Source of the DNA: Opisthocomus hoazin | Lineage: Eukaryota; Chordata; Aves; Opisthocomiformes; Opisthocomidae | Length of the DNA stretch: 64,000 bases | Direction of reading: 5' to 3' | Assembly: GCF_030867145.1 (NCBI RefSeq) | Contig: NC_134442.1 | Span: 1,193,001-1,257,000 of the forward strand | Program-made: the position numbers and the translations under genes | The notes under the pieces: generated by a model | The model's database searches: none | What the model saw: the letters and a program-made list of their open reading frames with translations, nothing else | What the model was told of the DNA's origin: nothing | In this document: piece by piece, positions 58,226 to 64,000 of the stretch | Layout of the letters: every line of letters starts with the position of its first letter | Numbering within the stretch: the stretch's first letter is position 1

Positions 58226-59883
58226 TACATTTTTGCTGGCGGTTGAATATGAAGAGGGAGCAGACAGCCACAGTCTCCTCTTCCTTGAACGACATGTGGA
58301 GGAGGAAACATCCAGGCAGCTGTCCGAGGATCAGGATCTGGATCTGTCCGCAGGAGGCAGGGCTGTCCTCTTTCTGAGCAGCCTGGGCAAGGGAGGAAGA
58401 GCAGTAGAAAGGATGAGGACAGGCACCTGGGGCCAAAGCCCTGAGCCCCAGAGCGTGTTTGGGGGGCTTGGTGCAGGTGCGTCAGAGCTGTGCAGGGCCC
58501 TGCCGGCCCCAACTCCCAAAGCAGCTCGACCTGGGCAGCAGCCCCGCGCAGGGAGAGCTGCCAGGCCTGGGCTTCCACCACGCTCCCCGGGCTGTCCCGT
58601 CCCACAGCGCACCGGGGGCAGAGCTGGCTCCTGGCACAGAGGGGGGTCCTGGAGAGAACAGCCCATGGACCAAGACCCCTGCAGCAGCACAGAGGCCGGT
58701 GAAGAGCCCAGACCCGTGCCCAGGCTTGCCCTGCAGGCACCTCTGAGCTGCTGGCTGCTGCGCTGGGCAGGGAATGGAAGATGGTCTGGCTGACAGGGGC
58801 CCGGTCCTTACCTTCAGGGAGTGATAGTTGTCCAGCAAGTGGCTCAGGCTCCTGATCCTGCCCAGGGTCCTCCTACGCACCACTACTGCTCTCTCTGAGC
58901 TGGTGAAAGGCAACAGCATCTGGGAAGAGAGAAGCGCTGGTGAGCCCTAGCGGCAGACACCCGCTGCAGCAGAAGCAGCACTGCTCAACTCCCACACTGG
59001 ATTCGCACGGTCCATCAAGGCTTCCTCTGATCTCCTCCAGCAAAGCCTGTGGTGCGTGCCTCGCAGGCTTGAGACAAAGGCCCCAGGCCAACGTTATGGC
59101 CCTGCAGGGAGGCGGAAGCCACCCCCTCTGCAGGCACTGTGCCCCAGAAGAGCCTGGTGGGCAGCCCCTGGTTAGCCAAGGGAGGTGGGCACCCTCCCCG
59201 CAGTGTGCTCTCTCTGCATGGCGCTGTGGTGGGGACTGTCCCCTCAAGAGCGGACACCCCCTGCCCTAGGCTGAGGAGCAGCCCCTGTGGAGCCGACTCT
59301 TTGCACATGCCAGACCTGCAAGATATTCTGCAGCTCCTCGCCGACTCTGCAGGCAGGACAATTCAGCACCAGCTCCTCCAGCATTGTGTACATGGCTTTC
59401 AGGGTCTGCAAGGAAGGCAACGGGTTGTGGCAGCCTTTCCTGTGGTCCATGGCACCCGCAGGAGACTGATTTGAATGCACAGTGCAAAGGGAGGACTCCC
59501 GCACTGCTTCATGGTGCTTGGGAGAGATCGAGGGGCAGACCGCGTGCTGTGGGAAGACCATCTTCTCGGCGATGTTGATGAGGAATTTGTCGCTCGGTTC
59601 TATTCCTCCTCCTTCTTTTTCTCGTTCTTTGGGGTTTTGCTGCAGTTCTTGGACTTTCCACTGGCATTTGTCTTTAGCTTGGTTGGCCGCAGGTGGGATT
59701 TTGGTAGCGGAGACCGGCCTGGAGGGACGCAACAAGAGAGGTCTTACCTAAGGATGTTCGAGGGGTTCTCCTGAAGGGCTGGAGAAGAACCAGCCTTAGG
59801 GAATGGGGTGGGTCCTGGCAGCTCCACCCCTCCGGGCATTGCCTTCCCCCCATGAGCGTTCGGGGCTGGGTCAGAAAGCCGTA

Positions 59884-60400
59884 GAAGGTTGGGATTGGAA
59901 GGGACCTTTTAAAGTCCATCGGGTCCAACCCCACGGCCATCAGCAGGGACGTCTTCAACTGGATCAGGCTGCTGCAAGCCACGTCCAGCCTGACCTTGAA
60001 CCCTTCCAATCACAGACTCCTGGAATGGTTGGAGGTTGGAAGGGACCCTTCAAGGTCCATGTAGATCAGCAGGGACATCTTCCAGTAGATTCCGTTGCTC
60101 CAAGCCTCGTCCAACCTGACCTTGAACCCTTCCAATCACGGACTCATGGAATGGTTTGGGTGGGAAGGAACCCTTCAAGGTCCCCCCAGTCTAACTAGAT
60201 CAGCAGGGACATCTTCCAGTAGACAAGGTTTCTCCAAGCCTCATCCAACCTGACCTTGAACCCTTTCAATGATTTGAGGTTGGAAAGGACCTTTCAAGGT
60301 CCACCCAGTCTTCAACATCTTCAAGTAGATGATGTTGCTCAGAGCCCCATGCAACCTGATCATCAACATTCCCAGGGATGGGGCGTCTCCCACCTCCTGG
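59884..60400 (-). repeat. Tandem array derived from CR1 3' ends (~120-145 bp units)
   Basis: Four units begin at about 59888, 60034, 60159 and 60276 with GGTTGGAAGGGACC(C/T)TTCAA. Each continues through (C)CAGTCTAAC or TCCAACCCC to CATCCAACCTGACCTTGAAC. All are minus-strand CR1 3' UTR text without the tail. The regular head-to-tail order indicates local amplification, not repeated insertion. Confidence 0.8.
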
Positions 60401-60851
60401 GGCAGAAACGACCCCGTGCAGACACCAGAGTCTTCAGCCTCACCTGCCCTGGGACCTTCTCCTCTTCTGCCTCACTGTGATATTGCAGCATGGTGGTACC
60501 GGACTGGTGGCCGGCCTTGGGCTGTCGGCAAAGCGAAGACCAGGAAATCCGTCTGGAAGCAAGGAGGAGACACCTTGTCAGAAGAGCGTCGCCGTGACGG
60601 TGACACGCAGGGACCTTCTGCTCCCCTCGCAGCCCCTATCCGGGTTTGGGAACGAGGAGCTGGGTGACGCCGGGGGAGGTCATTTCCGAGGAGGAAGGGT
60701 CTTGGGTGACCTTCCTCCCACCGTACTCTTGAGGATATCCCACCCTGGGGCTCCGTTTCGGTGGAGGCAAACGAGTCATTAGGAGAAATTACCGGTGAGT
60801 TCCCTGTCTGGTTTCCTGCGCGTGGCGGAAAGGAACCGGGAGCTGCCTCAC

Positions 60852-63691
60852 CTTCATGGCCTCCTCCGAGACGTGGCAGAGTCTCTCGTCTCATCCACTC
60901 CTCATCGTGGGAGCCGCACCTCAAGGTCTTCTTGGGTGGTAGTTTGGCCGCAATCTCCATTTCAAACCTTGAGGCGAGGAGAAGACACCGGTGTAACCCA
61001 AGAGGCGCGGGCAGATGTTTGGCGTTGTCGTGAAGGCCATCGTTTTCCCAAGCCCACCACCTTTTCCCAAGCCCACCACACTTTTCTCAAGCCCACCACC
61101 TTTTTCTCAAGCCCACCTCATGGACAACCCAGAGAGACGGAGTCACCAGGCCACCACGGGAAGAAGGCATTGCCTAAATCGCCCTCTTGCCCGTCAGATC
61201 TCCCTTTTGGGAGCGACTACGACCTGAGGGCATCAAGAGGACACCCGTGGTCACAAGGACCAACTGTATCTGCGTCAAACAGTGGCTGCAGCCACCGACG
61301 TACTCACTCGGGAAAGACGATGGCACGGCCAGATGAGGTCAGTGAAGCCACAGGTGTCCGCCACGACTCCATCATGTCCAGCAGCTGGGGGACCTGTCAT
61401 AGAGAAGCCAAAACATGGCAGGATGTCCTCAGCACGGGTGAGGAACTCCACGTTGTAAGAGCCCAAAGGTGGCAAGATATCCTCCTGATGGATGAGGCAC
61501 CCAGCGTTGGAGGAGCCCAAAAATGGGAGGATGTCATCATCATGGACAAGGCACTCGACATTGGAGGAACGTGAAGAGGGCAGGACATCCTCCGCATGCC
61601 TGAGAAACTGAATATTGCAGGAGCCCAAAGATAGAAGGACATCCTTCTCATGGACAAGGCACTCAGTGTTGGAGGACCCCAACAGTGGGAGGACGTCCTC
61701 AGCATGTACAAGGCACCCAGCGTTGGAGGAACCGGAAGAGGGCAGGACGTCTTCAACATGGCTGAGGCACTTAATATCGCAGGAGCCTGAGGCAGTTGGT
61801 AGGACGACTGTAGCTCCTTCTTGGCCCGAGTGGTTGGCCATGTCCTGGTGGGCCACAGCCGGGGACACCGCCATGGGACCGCCCGTGCCACGGAGAAACC
61901 ACAACGCTCACCTTGAAGATGACTTTTTCCAAGTTCTCCTTCCCAGAAAAAGCCTTCATGAAGTTGTAATAGAACTTCATCTGCACCTTCGTGCCATCGA
62001 TCAGCAGCACCCCAACGTCCTTGAGGATGAAGGCGATGTTCTCCCGAGTCCCCAAGCAGTGAGAGAGCTGGGACGTGGTGCCGTGGATGCAGTCCTCCAC
62101 CTTCCTCCGGGACACGGAGGCCTCCGTGGCCACCCTGAAGTATTTGAGGGGCTCCAGCTCCTTGTGGCCTGGAAATAAACCCACATGAGGATGGAGACGC
62201 TCACGCCATGGTCCTTCTGATGGCGTTTCCCATCACGTCACCCAGAAAAACCCCATTTTTTGGACTTCTCTGATGAGCGGGAGTTGCTTTAGAGAAGAAT
62301 TTCAGACCCAGGGAAGGGACTCCATGACTGCGTGACCAACCAAGATCTAATCCACCACCTTACCAGGCAGGTAGGCCTTGTCGTCCACCAGGTTGTGGAC
62401 TTCCGGCAGGTTCCGGACCTCCGCCAGGTTCCTGGCCAGACGAAACACCGGCCAGTGGATAGTCACGACCTCCTCTCCAACCTGGATCTGCTCACTGACG
62501 AGGTCGAAGCACCCGAGGGTGGGAATTCGGATCCCCTGGAGCAGAAGAGAAGGAGCGAAAGGTGAGGACTGGCCAGTGGGAAGAGCTGGAGGTGGCCCTG
62601 ACCACGGATGGTGCTTCGGGATGGATCTTGCCCCCCTTCCTTGTTCAGAGACATGAAGGCGGGGCAGTGGCGAGGGACGCCAAGTCCCTCTGTAACCAGG
62701 GTGATAGAATCAGTTGACCATAAACAAGAACAGTGCTGCCATGTTTCTGGTACAGCCCGACCCACCTGGACATTAGGTCTGGGAACAGAGGTCTATTCTC
62801 CAGGTAACCATTAACGCTAACCATAGTGGGTAATTGTGTTTTTGTCAAGAGAAATGATGGAGTGTGGTTCTGTGAAACGGACTGAAGAGACTGACCAGGT
62901 TTGCCAAGATTGCGAGCCTGACAGGTAAAAGGTGATTGCGGCACGGGGAGATGGTGACCACTGACTCACTGACCCCCTACTCAAGTAACACCACCTACTC
63001 AGAAAGGAACAATGGCAGAGGGTGACTGAGTCTGCGCAACAATTCACGTGAGAAGCAAGAAAAGGCATCCGGGGGGGTCTCCAGCCACCAAGACCAGCCC
63101 GGAGGTCCAAGAGCACCTACCAGAGGTGATCCCACCCTCACCCAAGCCCTTTTTTGTCCATCGACGGGGGAATTTTGGGGCGAGTTTCCAGCTTTTTGGG
63201 GTGGGGAAGAGTAAGTGTAGGCCACGCCATGGGGCGATGGGGGTCACCCCACATGTCCGGGTGGGTCAGGAGGACAATGGGTGTTGGACTACCTTGTGCA
63301 GCAGGAGACGTTCTTCAACGTAGGCAGCCACCCTGTCCCAGATGGCTGTTCGCTCTGGAAAGCAGAAGAAAACCAGGTCACGCTCACCATCCACCACCAC
63401 CCCGCGCTCCCACGCCTCCTCCCGCCGCGGTGTGGTGGCAGCGGCAACGCATCGTCACAGTCGCCTGCCCCAGATGGTGCCACTCCGGATATGGCCGCAG
63501 CCCCGCATCTCTCCCACGCGACCGTTGGCCACCACGATGTGGCTGCAGGGGAGGTGGGTAGTTGTACCTTCAGGGGTGATGCTGGGCATGATGGAGGTGT
63601 GCCCCACCCCCGCCCCGTTCCAGAAGTCCACCTTGGTCCGCCGGACGGTGACGGGTTGCCCCTTCCCGGTCAGAGCCACGGGGGAGCTCAT
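60852..63691 (-). CDS. CCDC81-like gene, N-terminal HU-like domains
   Basis: Exons in transcript order: 63568-63691 (MSSPVALTGKGQPV...), 63293-63354 (RTAIWDRVAAYVEERLLLHK), 62364-62535 (GIRIPTLGCFDLVSEQ...HWPVFRLA), 61912-62168 (LEPLKYFRVATEASVSRRKV...FILKDVGVLLIDGTKV), 61308-61393 (VPQLLDMMESW) and 60852-60967 (EMEIAAKLPPKKTLRCG). A seventh, 60476-60552, is possible. Phases agree at every junction and no stop occurs. This is the CCDC81 pattern: W..V..YV...L.LHKG..IP.LG, then a second HU-like block with GVL.I...KV.M.FY. CCDC81 is linked to centrosomes and cilia; bird genomes carry many short CCDC81-like genes. No C-terminal coiled coil was found, so the gene may be short or incomplete. An in-frame upstream ATG at 63739 could add 16 residues. 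Confidence 0.75.
61404..61785 (-). repeat. 54-bp minisatellite in a CCDC81-like intron
   Basis: About seven units of 54 bp. On the minus strand each can be read as (H/R)(A/V/E)EDVLPSxGSSNxxCLV without a stop. It lies between exons 61912-62168 and 61308-61393 and is contiguous with open frame on both sides, so an alternative exon is conceivable but unsupported. Confidence 0.85.
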
Positions 63692-63787
63692 CCCTGTGTT
63701 CCTCCTCCGGGGGCTCCTCCAGAGTGAAGGCCCCACCACCGCGCGACCCCTTTTTTACCCCTGTGTGGGCGTGTCAGAGACCCATAG

Positions 63788-63795
63788 TGACATCA
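63788..63795 (-). promoter_or_regulatory. CRE-like octamer upstream of the CCDC81-like gene
   Basis: TGACATCA (TGATGTCA on the gene's strand) lies ~97 bp before the ATG at 63691. An inverted CCAAT (CCATTGG) is at about 63847. The same octamer precedes each complete acrosin copy. Confidence 0.3.
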
Positions 63796-64000
63796 CAGCC
63801 ACCACTGTTTCGTTGCTCACGGTGCGTGGCACCCACAGACCTGTTGCCATTGGTGACAGGGCTGCCACCGGCTTCTTCCGCCATGGCTGGTGCCCACGTC
63901 ACGAATGTCTGTGCTGTCTTGGTCCCACAATCCCTCTTTGAATCCCGCTGCCACCATTATCGGTGGCTTGGTCTATTGAACCTTCATAGACTCCTCGAAT

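Larger units (their letters stand above)
53775..59405 (-). pseudogene. Maestro heat-like repeat (MROH) family, copy 2, incomplete
   Basis: Exons in transcript order: 59316-59405 (TLKAMYTMLEELVL), 58812-58919 (MLLPFTSSERAVVV), 58229-58382 (ILGQLPGCFLLHMSF), 56140-57132 (TLGKYLHPSERTDI, expanded; ends DVVMEDPDLWLMD), 55651-55827 (ARKMQVLLPDLMEVL), 54887-55042 (EFSQLRELSISLF), 54612-54712, 54366-54468 (LVRDRSRAEEYLERS), 53999-54058 and 53775-53911 (ALQTLKEDCEPSVR, stop). The order and content match the HEAT-rich C-terminal half of avian MROH proteins. Exon 54612-54712 is 101 nt against 102 in the paralogue: a 1-bp deletion after GEALLAA shifts the frame. An exon is missing between 58229 and 57132 (phase 1 to phase 0), and the exon expected after WLMD was not found. 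A 5' end is not visible. It is probably a pseudogene, but the other exons are open. Confidence 0.75.

Noticed and set aside
59550-59730. Minus-strand frame RPVSATKIPPAANQAKDK... between the MROH and CCDC81-like genes
   Set aside because: It looks protein-like and has a candidate CTCCAG acceptor, but no family was recognised and phase with either neighbour could not be shown.

Overview
The window is avian nuclear DNA. It carries many CR1 LINE fragments with the bird-type ATTCTATGATTCTGTGA-like 3' tail, LTRs of endogenous retroviruses, spliced genes with GT-AG introns, and pieces of gene families that are expanded in birds (maestro heat-like MROH, CCDC81-like, Topors-like, USP36/42-like). The species cannot be fixed from sequence alone. 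The density of duplications, satellites and multicopy genes fits a microchromosome, dot chromosome or similar repeat-rich region, but that is inference. There is no prokaryotic architecture.

Region 1 (1-19997) is a head-to-tail array of a 5335-bp unit (5332 bp in the last one) carrying a five-exon acrosin-type serine protease gene on the + strand. One copy is cut by the window start and three are complete (4654-7138, 9989-12473, 15324-17805). Each complete copy encodes 349 residues (348 + stop is excluded by the phase count: 1050 nt including stop), with signal peptide, activation site, full His/Asp/Ser triad and a Pro-rich tail. Each unit also carries a retroviral-type LTR just after the gene and a pair of ~98-bp inverted arms.

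Region 2 (19130-31596) is a tandem duplication of a 6884-bp unit. It contains an edge of the acrosin unit, a gene-poor segment, ~1 kb of ATACA-rich low-complexity DNA and a CR1 on the minus strand. The second copy breaks inside the CR1 and is joined to another scrap of the acrosin unit.

Region 3 (31600-36640) holds a 5'-truncated USP36/42-like pseudogene with two adjacent stops right after its catalytic-His motif, several CR1 fragments, and a 721-bp LTR inserted into a CR1 3' end.

Region 4 (36980-59405) holds two minus-strand MROH-like 3' gene ends. They are duplicates of one another but carry different disabling lesions. They are separated by ~5 kb of TGTAT/GGTAT-rich DNA (itself hosting a CR1 endonuclease scrap and a likely solo LTR), a Topors-like remnant, two blocks of a GAGGCTTTGGACCCTAAAA-type minisatellite and a regularly spaced array of five inverted CCAAT boxes. 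The second MROH copy has an exon in which a 34-codon unit is expanded in frame eight to nine times.

Region 5 (59884-64000) holds a CR1-derived tandem repeat and a minus-strand CCDC81-like gene with two HU-like segments. One of its introns contains a 54-bp minisatellite. Acrosin and the CCDC81-like gene share a TGACATCA CRE-like octamer about 100 bp before their start codons, which may point to shared germ-cell expression (inference).
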